Assembly (NCBI GenBank): GCA_036311245.1
Contig: JAXJQH010000050.1
Span: 1 to 6,300 of the forward strand
Reading direction: 5' to 3'
DNA from: SIG578 sp036311245
Lineage (GTDB): Bacteria > Bacillota > Clostridia > Oscillospirales > Ruminococcaceae
DNA: 6,300 bases
In this document: piece after piece, positions 1 to 6,300 of the stretch
Position numbering within the stretch: position 1 is the first letter of the stretch
How the letters are laid out: each line of letters starts with the position of its first letter
Notes under the pieces: generated by a model
Database searches by the model: none
What the model was told of the DNA's origin: nothing
Seen by the model: only the letters and a program-made list of their open reading frames with translations
Made by a program: the position numbers and the translations under genes

Positions 1-396
1 CCTGATGATATTGTATGCCACATATACAATACCATAACTTCTGCTAAACTCAACTTCGCTAAGGGATCCGTTGAGAGGGATGCGACAGGACAGCGCAGGA
101 CCATCACGATGAAGAAAATATCAAATGAGCGCTTTGAAGAAAATTCTGTGATTATTTCCTCTATGCGGCTTGACTGTGTTGTTGCTGCATTAACAGGTAA
201 AAGCAGGGCAGACAGCGCAAAACTTGTCACTTCTGAGCGAGTTTCGGTAAATCACGAAATTATCACCTCATGCTCTAAGACTTTATATGACTCAGATGTT
301 TTGTCAATTCGGTCATTCGGCAAATTTATAATAGGTTCTTGTGTATCAAAAACAAAAAAAGGAAGATTAGTTCTTCTCTACAAAAAATATATTTAA
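1..396 (+). CDS. ylmH: YlmH-family S4-domain RNA-binding protein, C-terminal part (5' end outside window)
   Basis: The reading frame is open from base 1 to the TAA at 394-396 (131 codons), so the gene begins before the window. The ATG at 109 has no ribosome binding site and lies inside the frame, so it is not the start. An S4 RNA-binding domain begins at about base 163 with the SSMRLDCVVAAL segment, continues through a SVNHEI-like strand, and reaches the DVLSIRSFGKF motif; the protein ends in a basic KTKKGR tail. This layout (S4 domain at the extreme C-terminus, then GKTKKGR-like residues) is typical of YlmH. In B. subtilis the gene lies directly upstream of divIVA, and the protein has been linked to ribosome-associated quality control on stalled 50S subunits. 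divIVA follows after 15 nt, consistent with cotranscription. The N-terminal domain cannot be seen, so identification rests on the S4 domain plus context. Confidence 0.86.
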   Translation, partial: PDDIVCHIYNTITSAKLNFAKGSVERDATGQRRTITMKKISNERFEENSVIISSMRLDCVVAALTGKSRADSAKLVTSERVSVNHEIITSCSKTLYDSDVLSIRSFGKFIIGSCVSKTKKGRLVLLYKKYI

Positions 397-397
397 C

Positions 398-404
398 AGG
401 GAGG
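398..404 (+). promoter_or_regulatory. Ribosome binding site fixing a GTG start for divIVA
   Basis: AGGGAGG lies 7 nt before the GTG at 412. No ATG is nearby, and translation from this GTG gives the conserved DivIVA N-terminus (MLTISEI), so the site decides the non-ATG start. Confidence 0.85.
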
Positions 405-411
405 CCTTTTT

Positions 412-1179
412 GTGCTGACAATTTCTGAAATCAAAAACAAAAAATTCGAAAAATCTGCCTTTGGATATAAGGTGGAGGATGTTGAGAGCTTTTTAAATGA
501 AATAATTGATTGCATATCCAACTTGGAAAATGAAAAGGCTGAGACCGAGAAAAAACTTGTTGTTTTAGCAAATAAGATTGAGGAATACAGAAACGAAGAA
601 GATAGTCTTCGTCAGGCTCTTTTAGGAGCTCAGAAGCTTGGCGACAGTATTCTCAAGGAAGCTAAAAACCGCGCTGAAATTATGATGCGCGACGCAACAA
701 TTAAATCTGAAAATATTGTCAAGAATGTTAAGGACGAGGTAAAGCGTGAGGAAGTTATTCTTAACAAGATGAAGCGTGAGGTAGATTCTTTCAGAACAAA
801 GATGCTCACTATGTATAATTCTCACATAGATATGATAAAGAGCCTTCCTGAAATCGAGCGCGCAGAGGCTGAGGAAGAAATACCTGAAGTAGTAGAAGCT
901 CCCGCTGAGCCTGCAGTAGAAACTATTGTACAGCCTGCTGAAGAGATAGTTCCTGAGACTGAAATTGAGCCTGTAGCTGCTGAAAGCGTAGTAGTAGAAG
1001 AGAAACCTGCCGAAGCTCCCGCCGAGCCTGCAGCCGAGGAAGAGCAGGAAGAAGAGGGCTTTAAAATCAGCGGCGGATTTAAATTCAGCCGTTTTGATGA
1101 TAAAGAAAGTAAAGAATCCAAGTTCGGTCCGTTAAAATTTGGTGACGGTTATGACCTGAACGACGATGCAAAAAAATAA
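412..1179 (+). CDS. divIVA: DivIVA-family cell-pole/septum protein with long acidic linker
   Basis: DivIVA proteins are cytoplasmic coiled-coil scaffolds that bind curved membrane at poles and division sites. The N-terminal 30 residues (MLTISEIKNKKFEKSAFGY, then EDVESFLNEI) match the family's lipid-binding domain. A heptad-rich coiled coil covers roughly residues 26-70 and 75-145, including the conserved region around ALLGAQKLGDSILKEAK. From about residue 149 to 215 there is a Glu/Ala/Pro/Val-rich acidic linker, probably disordered, containing two EAPAEPA units. The last 40 residues (216-255) are rich in Phe, Lys and Gly (GGFKFSRF, KFGPLKFGDGYD). At 255 aa it is much longer than B. subtilis DivIVA (164 aa); the added length is the linker and tail. 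It starts with GTG and lies between ylmH and ileS, the classical divIVA position. Its partners in this organism cannot be read from sequence. Confidence 0.93.
   Translation: MLTISEIKNKKFEKSAFGYKVEDVESFLNEIIDCISNLENEKAETEKKLVVLANKIEEYRNEEDSLRQALLGAQKLGDSILKEAKNRAEIMMRDATIKSENIVKNVKDEVKREEVILNKMKREVDSFRTKMLTMYNSHIDMIKSLPEIERAEAEEEIPEVVEAPAEPAVETIVQPAEEIVPETEIEPVAAESVVVEEKPAEAPAEPAAEEEQEEEGFKISGGFKFSRFDDKESKESKFGPLKFGDGYDLNDDAKK
895..1033 (+). repeat. Pair of 22-nt direct repeats in the DivIVA linker
   Basis: Bases 895-916 and 1012-1033 are identical except for one synonymous T/C change. Both encode EAPAEPA (residues 162-168 and 201-207). The identity at DNA level suggests a local duplication or slippage product within the low-complexity linker rather than a mobile repeat. 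Confidence 0.75.
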
Positions 1180-1203
1180 ACATTCACTTGAGGAGAGAAC
1201 AAA

Positions 1204-3990
1204 ATGCCACAGGATTATAACCAGACGCTGAACCTGCCCAAAACAGATTTTGCTATGAGAGCAGGTCTTCCACTGAGAGAGCCGGAGCAGTTTGCAAAGG
1301 TTGATGAGCAGGATATTTACGGTAAGATTATAAAAAAGAATGAGGGTAAACCTCAGTATGTCCTGCACGACGGACCTCCGTATGCAAACGGAGATATTCA
1401 TCTCGGAACAGCTCTTAATAAGGTTCTTAAGGATTTTATTGTTAAATATAAAAATATGGCAGGCTTCTGCGCACCATATATACCCGGCTGGGATACCCAC
1501 GGTCTACCTATTGAGCTTAAAGCTATAAAAAAAATCGGAGTGGACAGAGCTGTTCTTTCTCCGGTTGATTTAAGAAAACATTGCAGAGAATTTGCACTTT
1601 CTTATGTTGATAATCAGAGAAACCAGTTTAAGCGCTTGGGTTCAATCGGCGATTATGCCGACCCATATCTCACCCTTAAGCCTGAATTTGAGGCAAAACA
1701 GATTGAAATTTTTGGTGATATGGCAGAAAAGGGCTATATTTACAAGGGTCTTAAGCCTGTTTATTGGTGCCCCACCTGCGAAACAGCTCTTGCAGAGGCA
1801 GAAATCGAGTATTCTGAAGATCCCTGCTATTCTATCTATGTAAAATTTCAGGTAACTGACGATAAAGGCAAGCTCTCATCACTTGGTGTTGACCCCTCTA
1901 AAACCAAATTTGTTATCTGGACCACAACAACTTGGACCCTTCCTGCAAACGTTGCAATCTGTATCGGTCCTGAGTATACCTATGCATTTGTTAAGGCGAA
2001 CGATGAAATTTATGTTATTGCCGAAGAGCTTGTAAAACCCACTGTTGAGGCAGCAGGAATTGAACAATATGAAATAATTGCCAGAGCAAAGGGAAGTGAC
2101 CTTGAGCTTATCGAAACCGCTCATCCCTTTATCGACAGAACTTCTCTTGTTATTGTTGGCAATCACGTTACATTAGAAAGCGGTACCGGATGTGTTCACA
2201 CTGCACCCGGTCACGGTGTAGAGGACTTTGAGGTTTGCTGCAACTATCCTCAGATTCCTATTGTTGTTCCCGTTGACTCAAAGGGTTATATGACAGAGGA
2301 AGCAGGACAGTTTGTAGGTCTCTCTACCGATGATGCCAATAAAGCGATTGCACAGCACCTTGAAGACATAGGAAGTCTTTTTGCTATTCAGAAAATTATT
2401 CACCAGTATCCTCACTGCTGGCGTTGTAAGGATCCCGTTTTGTTCAGAGCTACAAAACAGTGGTCCTGCTCTATTGACGGATTTAAGGATGCCGCTATTA
2501 AAGCAATTGAGGGCGTACAGTGGATTCCTGAATGGGGCGAGGAGCGCATTAAAGGTATGGTTCGCGACAGAAGTGACTGGTGCATTTCCCGCCAGCGTAC
2601 CTGGGGTGTTCCTATTCCTATCTTCTATTGTGAAAAATGCGGAAAAGAGCATATCAATAAAGAAAGCATCAAGGCTGTATCTGAGCTTTTCCGTAAACAC
2701 GGTTCTGATGCTTGGTATACAACCGATGCTGCTGATATTCTCCCCAAGGGAACAGTTTGCAGCGAGTGCGGACACAATGTATTTACTAAAGAAACCGACA
2801 TAATGGATGTTTGGTTTGATTCGGGTGTTTCTCACGCTGCAGTTCTCGAGCAAAGAGAGGGAGTAAGATGGCCTGCAGACCTTTATTTAGAGGGTGCGGA
2901 CCAGTATCGAGGCTGGTTCCAGTCTTCACTTCTTACCTCTGTTGCTTGGCGCTCTGAGGCTCCCTACAAGGCTGTTTGCACCCACGGCTGGGTTGTTGAC
3001 GGTGAGGGTAAAAAGATGTCCAAATCTCTTGGAAACGGCATTCTTGCTGAAGAGATTCTTGATGATTACGGCGCTGATATTTTAAGACTTTGGGTTGCAT
3101 CTTCTGACTATCATGCAGATATAAGAATTTCTAAAGATATTCTTAAACAGCTTTCTGAAGGTTATCGTAAAATTCGTAACACCGCAAGATATATCCTTGG
3201 TAATATTGCAGATTTTGATCCCAAAAAGGATATGATCAAATTTGATGATATGCAGGATATTGATAAGTGGGCACTCTTAAAGCTTGAAGAACTTAAGGAA
3301 AAAGTTATCTCTGCATATGACGCCTTTGAGTTCCATCAGGTTTACCATTCAATTCGCAACTTCTGTGTTATTGATATGTCAAACTTCTATCTTGATGTTC
3401 TCAAGGATCGTCTCTATTGCGATAAGACTGACGGAATTTCCAGAAGAGCCGCTCAAAGCGCCATGTATATCATTCTTAACTCGCTCACTAAGCTACTTGC
3501 TCCTATCCTTGCATTTACATCAGAGGAGATTTGGGAGAGCATGCCTCACCTTGAGGGAGAAAATGCTGAGCACGTACTTCTCAATGATATGCCAGCAAAA
3601 GAGTGCTTGACTGCTCCTGAAGGCTTTATGGATAAATGGAATAAAATTAACGCTGTCAAGGATGCTGTTAAAAAGCAGCTTGAAGAGCTCAGGGCCCAAA
3701 AGGTTATCGGTTCTTCGCTTGATGCCGAGGTAACGCTTTACGCACAGGGAGATCTTTTTGAGTTTCTTACTGATGTTAAAGAGACACTTCCTCAGGTTCT
3801 TATTGTGTCCAAAGTTTCCATTGTAAATGATAAGGGCGGAAAAGAGGATGAGGATTTTGCAGGTCTCGGAATTGAGAGCAAAAAGGCTGAGGGCTGCAAA
3901 TGCGCTCGCTGCTGGACCTATAGCGATACAGTCGGCAAGGATGAGAAGCATTTAGATATTTGTGAACGCTGCGCTGCTGTAATCGAATAA
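1204..3990 (+). CDS. ileS: Isoleucyl-tRNA synthetase (class I, bacterial type with C-terminal zinc site)
   Basis: It charges tRNA-Ile with isoleucine using ATP, in the cytoplasm, and hydrolyses mischarged Val-tRNA-Ile. The 928 aa length is normal for the family. Catalytic Rossmann-fold signatures are PPYANGDIHLGTALNK (HIGH-equivalent H66-L-G-T69), WDTHGLP (96-102), GADQYRGWF (564-572) and KMSKS (604-608). The CP1 editing domain shows the Thr-rich WTTTTWTLPAN (239-249) and HTAPGHGVED ending in D341, the conserved editing aspartate. A Cys pair at 476/479 with 519/522 may bind zinc in the connective region. The C-terminal zinc finger is C900-x2-C903 with C920-x2-C923. The ATG follows AGGAGAG at 1191-1197, and only 24 nt separate it from divIVA. 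The fourth HIGH residue is Thr instead of His; everything else looks intact and functional. Confidence 0.98.
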   Translation: MPQDYNQTLNLPKTDFAMRAGLPLREPEQFAKVDEQDIYGKIIKKNEGKPQYVLHDGPPYANGDIHLGTALNKVLKDFIVKYKNMAGFCAPYIPGWDTHGLPIELKAIKKIGVDRAVLSPVDLRKHCREFALSYVDNQRNQFKRLGSIGDYADPYLTLKPEFEAKQIEIFGDMAEKGYIYKGLKPVYWCPTCETALAEAEIEYSEDPCYSIYVKFQVTDDKGKLSSLGVDPSKTKFVIWTTTTWTLPANVAICIGPEYTYAFVKANDEIYVIAEELVKPTVEAAGIEQYEIIARAKGSDLELIETAHPFIDRTSLVIVGNHVTLESGTGCVHTAPGHGVEDFEVCCNYPQIPIVVPVDSKGYMTEEAGQFVGLSTDDANKAIAQHLEDIGSLFAIQKIIHQYPHCWRCKDPVLFRATKQWSCSIDGFKDAAIKAIEGVQWIPEWGEERIKGMVRDRSDWCISRQRTWGVPIPIFYCEKCGKEHINKESIKAVSELFRKHGSDAWYTTDAADILPKGTVCSECGHNVFTKETDIMDVWFDSGVSHAAVLEQREGVRWPADLYLEGADQYRGWFQSSLLTSVAWRSEAPYKAVCTHGWVVDGEGKKMSKSLGNGILAEEILDDYGADILRLWVASSDYHADIRISKDILKQLSEGYRKIRNTARYILGNIADFDPKKDMIKFDDMQDIDKWALLKLEELKEKVISAYDAFEFHQVYHSIRNFCVIDMSNFYLDVLKDRLYCDKTDGISRRAAQSAMYIILNSLTKLLAPILAFTSEEIWESMPHLEGENAEHVLLNDMPAKECLTAPEGFMDKWNKINAVKDAVKKQLEELRAQKVIGSSLDAEVTLYAQGDLFEFLTDVKETLPQVLIVSKVSIVNDKGGKEDEDFAGLGIESKKAEGCKCARCWTYSDTVGKDEKHLDICERCAAVIE

Positions 3991-4003
3991 TTCTAAAAAG
4001 CTG

Positions 4004-4043
4004 AAATATCAGGGCTCAGAAAAATTCTGTGCCCTGATGTTTT
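4004..4043 (+). terminator. Strong hairpin between ileS and lspA; possible weak terminator or attenuator
   Basis: ATCAGGGC (4008-4015) pairs perfectly with GCCCTGAT (4031-4038). Inside it, after a T-T mismatch, CAGA (4017-4020) pairs with TCTG (4026-4029), closed by an A-T pair and an AAA loop. The flanking GAAAT and GTTTT can extend the stem with A-T and G-T pairs. The T run (GTTTT) is short and partly within the stem, so termination is probably leaky. No promoter is apparent in the 25 nt between the hairpin and lspA, so lspA likely depends on read-through or RNA processing here. Confidence 0.6.
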
Positions 4044-4050
4044 GAAGTAG

Positions 4051-4058
4051 AAGGGAAG
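4051..4058 (+). promoter_or_regulatory. Ribosome binding site used to choose the lspA start
   Basis: AAGGGAAG ends 10 nt before the ATG at 4069 but only 1 nt before the in-frame GTG at 4060. That GTG is too close to be served by this site, so the ATG is preferred. Confidence 0.55.
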
Positions 4059-4068
4059 TGTGTCGCAA

Positions 4069-4590
4069 ATGAAACTATCTATAAAAAAACTAAAAGGCGT
4101 TGTTGCGGCATTTTCTCTGACCTTTATAGGAATAGATCAGCTGATAAAATTTATCGTTTCAAGCAATATGCAGCTTGACGAGTCAATTCCTCTCTTAAAC
4201 AATGTGCTTCACATCACATATGTGTTAAATGAGGGCGCGGCTTTTAGTATAATGTCGGGACAAACATGGCTCTTGTGCGGTGTAACCTCTGTAACAATGG
4301 CGTTTCTCATCTGGCTCTTTGTATCAAAGAAAACAGAACATCCGCTTGCAATATCCTCGCTTGGACTTATTATTTCGGGCGGAATAGGGAACCTCATTGA
4401 CAGATTTTTTAACGGAGATATTATTTTTAAGGGAAAAGTTGTTGATTATATTGACTTTCGCCTTATAGATTTTGCAGTATTTAACTTTGCGGATTGCTGC
4501 ATAACTATAGGAACAATCCTGCTTGTCATTTATATCTTCTTTTTTGATGCGAAAAATACTGCTGAAATTGAGGAATCTCAAGATGAATGA
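4069..4590 (+). CDS. lspA: Lipoprotein signal peptidase (signal peptidase II)
   Basis: An integral membrane aspartyl protease that cleaves the signal peptide of prolipoproteins before the lipid-modified Cys. From the chosen ATG it has 173 aa, within or slightly above the usual family size. Four hydrophobic segments are visible near residues 10-30, 66-85, 92-112 and 138-160. The family signatures are present: IDQLIK near the first membrane span (D23), NEGAAFS (N54 to S60), GNLIDR with catalytic D111, VDYIDF (125-130), and FNFADCCI with catalytic D142. The charged tail ends in an acidic stretch. The final codons overlap the start of the next gene by 8 nt, indicating translational coupling. An in-frame GTG at 4060 would add three residues but fits the ribosome binding site poorly. 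B. subtilis also has lspA downstream of ileS. Confidence 0.96.
   Translation: MKLSIKKLKGVVAAFSLTFIGIDQLIKFIVSSNMQLDESIPLLNNVLHITYVLNEGAAFSIMSGQTWLLCGVTSVTMAFLIWLFVSKKTEHPLAISSLGLIISGGIGNLIDRFFNGDIIFKGKVVDYIDFRLIDFAVFNFADCCITIGTILLVIYIFFFDAKNTAEIEESQDE
4570..4574 (+). promoter_or_regulatory. Ribosome binding site for the pseudouridine synthase gene inside the lspA end
   Basis: GAGGA lies 8 nt before the ATG at 4583, within the last codons of lspA. It supports the short overlap start over a TTG at 4523 that would add 20 residues in a 68-nt overlap. Confidence 0.75.
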
Positions 4591-5512
4591 GCAAGAATTT
4601 GAATTTATAATTGATGATGAGTCTGTTGGGGTGCGAATTGATAGTTTTTTAAGTGACAAGCTCGAAGGCTTTACACGCAGCCATATTCAAAAGATTGTTC
4701 AAGATGGCGGAATAAAGGTCAATGAAAAGCTTGTTTCCAAAAGCTATAAGCTTTGCAAAGGGGATTTAATTAAAGTTTCTCTTGATGAAAACACCGAACT
4801 TGAAATCACTCCTCAGGACATCCCTCTTGATATTATTTATGAGGATGCAGATTTGCTGGTTGTAAACAAACCCAAAGGAATGGTTGTCCATCCCGCACCC
4901 GGAAATCCTGATAGTACACTTGTTAATGCACTACTTTATCACTGTAAGGGACAGCTTTCAGGCATTAATGGCGTAAATCGCCCGGGAATTGTTCATCGGA
5001 TTGACAGAGATACTAGTGGAATTTTGGTTATTGCTAAAAGCGATATAGCTCATTTTGGACTTTCAGAGCAGTTTTCAGAACATAGCATTAAGCGAGAGTA
5101 TCACGCCGTTGTATATGGAAACATAAAAGATGATAAGGGAACAGTTAATGCGCCGATTGGCCGTCATCCTGTTAACAGAAAACAAATGGCAGTTACCCTT
5201 ACTAATTCCAAACAAGCTGTAACTCATTTTGAGGTGCTTGAGCGGTTTGGGAAATTTACTTATATTAAATGCAATCTTGAAACAGGCAGAACACATCAGA
5301 TTCGAGTACATATGGCAAGTATAGGACATCCAATAGCAGGTGACGAGGTTTACGGACCAAAAAAGGTAATTAAATCACTCGGCGGTCAGTGTTTGCATGC
5401 AAAGCTATTAGGCTTTACACATCCTGCCACAGGAAAAGACCTTGTATTCGATAGCTCGCTTCCACCTTATTTTACAAAGTTTATTAAAACGCTTGGAAAT
5501 GAATTGTTTTAA
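4583..5512 (+). CDS. rluD: RluA/RluD-family 23S rRNA pseudouridine synthase with S4 domain
   Basis: It isomerises uridine to pseudouridine in RNA; RluD proper acts on 23S rRNA helix 69, but the exact target here is not shown by sequence. The 309 aa product has an N-terminal S4 RNA-binding domain (about residues 17-65, with RIDSFLSDKL, RSHIQKIVQDGGIKVN and the KGDLIKVSL strand). The synthase domain follows: NKPKGMVVHPAPG (95-107), the catalytic HRIDRDTSG with nucleophilic D141, and TGRTHQIRVH (234-243) followed by GHPIAGDEVYG. Length and domain order match RluD-like members; by position it corresponds to B. subtilis ylyB, next to lspA. The start overlaps lspA by 8 nt and has its own GAGGA site. 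The rluD symbol reflects subfamily resemblance; another RluA-family target specificity remains possible. Confidence 0.93.
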   Translation: MNEQEFEFIIDDESVGVRIDSFLSDKLEGFTRSHIQKIVQDGGIKVNEKLVSKSYKLCKGDLIKVSLDENTELEITPQDIPLDIIYEDADLLVVNKPKGMVVHPAPGNPDSTLVNALLYHCKGQLSGINGVNRPGIVHRIDRDTSGILVIAKSDIAHFGLSEQFSEHSIKREYHAVVYGNIKDDKGTVNAPIGRHPVNRKQMAVTLTNSKQAVTHFEVLERFGKFTYIKCNLETGRTHQIRVHMASIGHPIAGDEVYGPKKVIKSLGGQCLHAKLLGFTHPATGKDLVFDSSLPPYFTKFIKTLGNELF

Positions 5513-5520
5513 GGCGTAGA

Positions 5521-5526
5521 TATAAT
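5521..5526 (+). promoter_or_regulatory. Candidate -10 box before the transketolase gene
   Basis: A perfect TATAAT lies 25 nt before the ribosome binding site region's end, just after the rluD-like stop codon. No good -35 hexamer is found at 16-18 nt: TTGGAA at 5493 is about 22 nt away and TTGTTT at 5504 about 11 nt. In AT-rich DNA this may be chance. Confidence 0.25.
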
Positions 5527-5551
5527 TATTTCATTATCAGGAGGTTTCTTT

Positions 5552-6300
5552 ATGCAGGAAATACAAAAAAAGCAACTGCAAAAAACTGCCTGTGAAGTAA
5601 GACTCGGTATTATCGAAGCTGTTCACAGTGCAAAATCCGGCCATCCGGGCGGATCACTTTCCATCGCAGATCTTCTCACCTATCTCTATTTCTGCGAAAT
5701 GAATATTAACACTCAGGAGCCCAAGAATGCTGATCGCGACAGACTAGTACTCTCTAAGGGTCACTGCTCTCCCGCGCTTTACTCTGTGCTCGCCCAGCGT
5801 GGATATTTTCCCAAGGAGGAGCTTAAAAGCTTCCGTCAGATAGGCAGCCGCCTCCAGGGACATCCTGATATGAAGGGCATTCCCGGTGTTGATATGAGCT
5901 CCGGATCGCTTGGACAGGGAATATCTGCTGCTTGCGGAATGGCGCTTGGCGCAAAAGTAAACGGAAAAGACTACCGTGTTTATACCGTTCTCGGTGATGG
6001 TGAGTGTGAAGAGGGTCAGGTTTGGGAAGCTGCAATGTTTGCAGGCAGTAAAAATCTTGATAACCTCTGCGCTATTGTTGACTACAATGGTCTGCAGATC
6101 GATGGCACTCTCAGCGAGGTTTGTTCGCCCGAGCCTTTTGATAAAAAGTTTGAGGCTTTTGGCTGGAATGTAATCTGCATTGATGCCCATAATTTTGACG
6201 AAATCGAGGCTGCATTTAAAGCAGCGCGCGATACAAAGGGTAAACCCACCGTTATTATTCAGAAGAGTGTCAAGGGTAAGGGTGTTTCCTTTATGGAAAA
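5552..6300 (+). CDS. Transketolase, N-terminal (thiamine-diphosphate binding) subunit, 3' end outside window
   Basis: Transketolase moves two-carbon ketol units between sugar phosphates in the non-oxidative pentose phosphate pathway. The frame is open from the ATG at 5552 to the window edge (249 codons). AGGAGG at 5539-5544 lies 7 nt before the ATG. Visible signatures are SGHPGGS (29-35), SKGH with H71, GSRLQGHPDM, SSGSLGQG (to G123), and the thiamine diphosphate/metal motif G148-D149-G150-E151 to N179 (GDG-x28-N, ending VDYNGLQIDG). The sequence style, especially GSRLQGHPDMKGIPGVD and the VKGKGVSFME ending near residue 249, fits the split transketolases of Clostridia, in which this subunit is about 275 aa and a separate pyrimidine-domain subunit gene follows. 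That split is inferred, because the end of the gene is not in view. It lies 39 nt after the rluD-like gene without a terminator between. Confidence 0.94.
   Translation, partial: MQEIQKKQLQKTACEVRLGIIEAVHSAKSGHPGGSLSIADLLTYLYFCEMNINTQEPKNADRDRLVLSKGHCSPALYSVLAQRGYFPKEELKSFRQIGSRLQGHPDMKGIPGVDMSSGSLGQGISAACGMALGAKVNGKDYRVYTVLGDGECEEGQVWEAAMFAGSKNLDNLCAIVDYNGLQIDGTLSEVCSPEPFDKKFEAFGWNVICIDAHNFDEIEAAFKAARDTKGKPTVIIQKSVKGKGVSFME

Noticed and set aside
109..111. ATG as start of a 95-aa small S4 protein
   Set aside because: The frame stays open to the left edge, no ribosome binding site precedes this ATG, and the S4 domain sits where it does in YlmH C-termini.
353..412. Possible A/T pairing between the A-rich ylmH end and CCTTTTTG before divIVA
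   Set aside because: Pairing is almost wholly A-T with a long loop and leaves the ribosome binding site free; no convincing regulatory structure.
822..1121. 99-aa minus-strand reading frame, Ser/Ala/Thr-rich
   Set aside because: It is the reverse reading of the Glu/Ala/Pro-rich divIVA linker; low-complexity composition keeps stops away. No ribosome binding site or recognisable domain.
2278..2853. 191-aa minus-strand reading frame inside ileS
   Set aside because: The plus strand here encodes conserved IleRS sequence throughout; the antisense product has no recognisable motif.
4060..4068. GTG start for lspA
   Set aside because: Only 1-2 nt from the ribosome binding site; the ATG at 4069 has workable spacing and gives the usual short N-terminus. 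Not fully excluded.
4523..4582. Upstream TTG start for the pseudouridine synthase gene
   Set aside because: It would create a 68-nt overlap with lspA and a 20-residue non-conserved extension; ATG 4583 has a well-placed GAGGA.
5744..6190. 148-aa minus-strand reading frame
   Set aside because: It lies opposite the conserved transketolase ThDP-binding region and has no family resemblance.

Overview
The window reads as an ordinary housekeeping stretch of a Bacillota chromosome, most likely from a member of the Clostridia and possibly the Oscillospiraceae/Ruminococcaceae group. This rests on moderately AT-rich DNA, strong AGGAGG-type ribosome binding sites, a DivIVA/YlmH pair, and the gene order ylmH-divIVA-ileS-lspA-rluD. 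That order matches the Bacillus subtilis region ylmH-divIVA-ileS-ylyA-lspA-ylyB. The finer taxonomic placement is inferred from protein style only.

All genes lie on the plus strand and are closely packed. From left to right they are: the 3' end of ylmH (S4-domain RNA-binding protein, cut by the left edge); divIVA with an unusually long acidic Ala/Glu/Pro linker; a complete ileS (isoleucyl-tRNA synthetase, 928 aa); a 78-nt spacer holding a strong hairpin; lspA (signal peptidase II); an RluD-type pseudouridine synthase gene overlapping lspA by 8 nt; and the first 249 codons of a transketolase N-terminal-subunit gene, cut by the right edge.

The first five genes combine cell-pole/division-site organisation (DivIVA), translation and ribosome upkeep (YlmH, IleRS, RluD-type enzyme) and lipoprotein maturation (LspA). 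Transketolase belongs to the pentose phosphate pathway and sits where B. subtilis has its pyr genes. Spacing (15, 24, 78, -8 and 39 nt) suggests one transcription unit, perhaps modulated at the hairpin after ileS and possibly boosted by a weak candidate promoter before the transketolase gene.

I found no mobile element, CRISPR array, RNA gene, defence system or other undescribed system. The points most worth a second look are a HLGT form of the HIGH signature in IleRS, the lack of room for a T-box leader before ileS, the DivIVA linker and conserved-looking tail, the shifted membrane-tip residue in DivIVA, and the ileS-lspA hairpin. No stretch longer than 300 nt lacks a gene.
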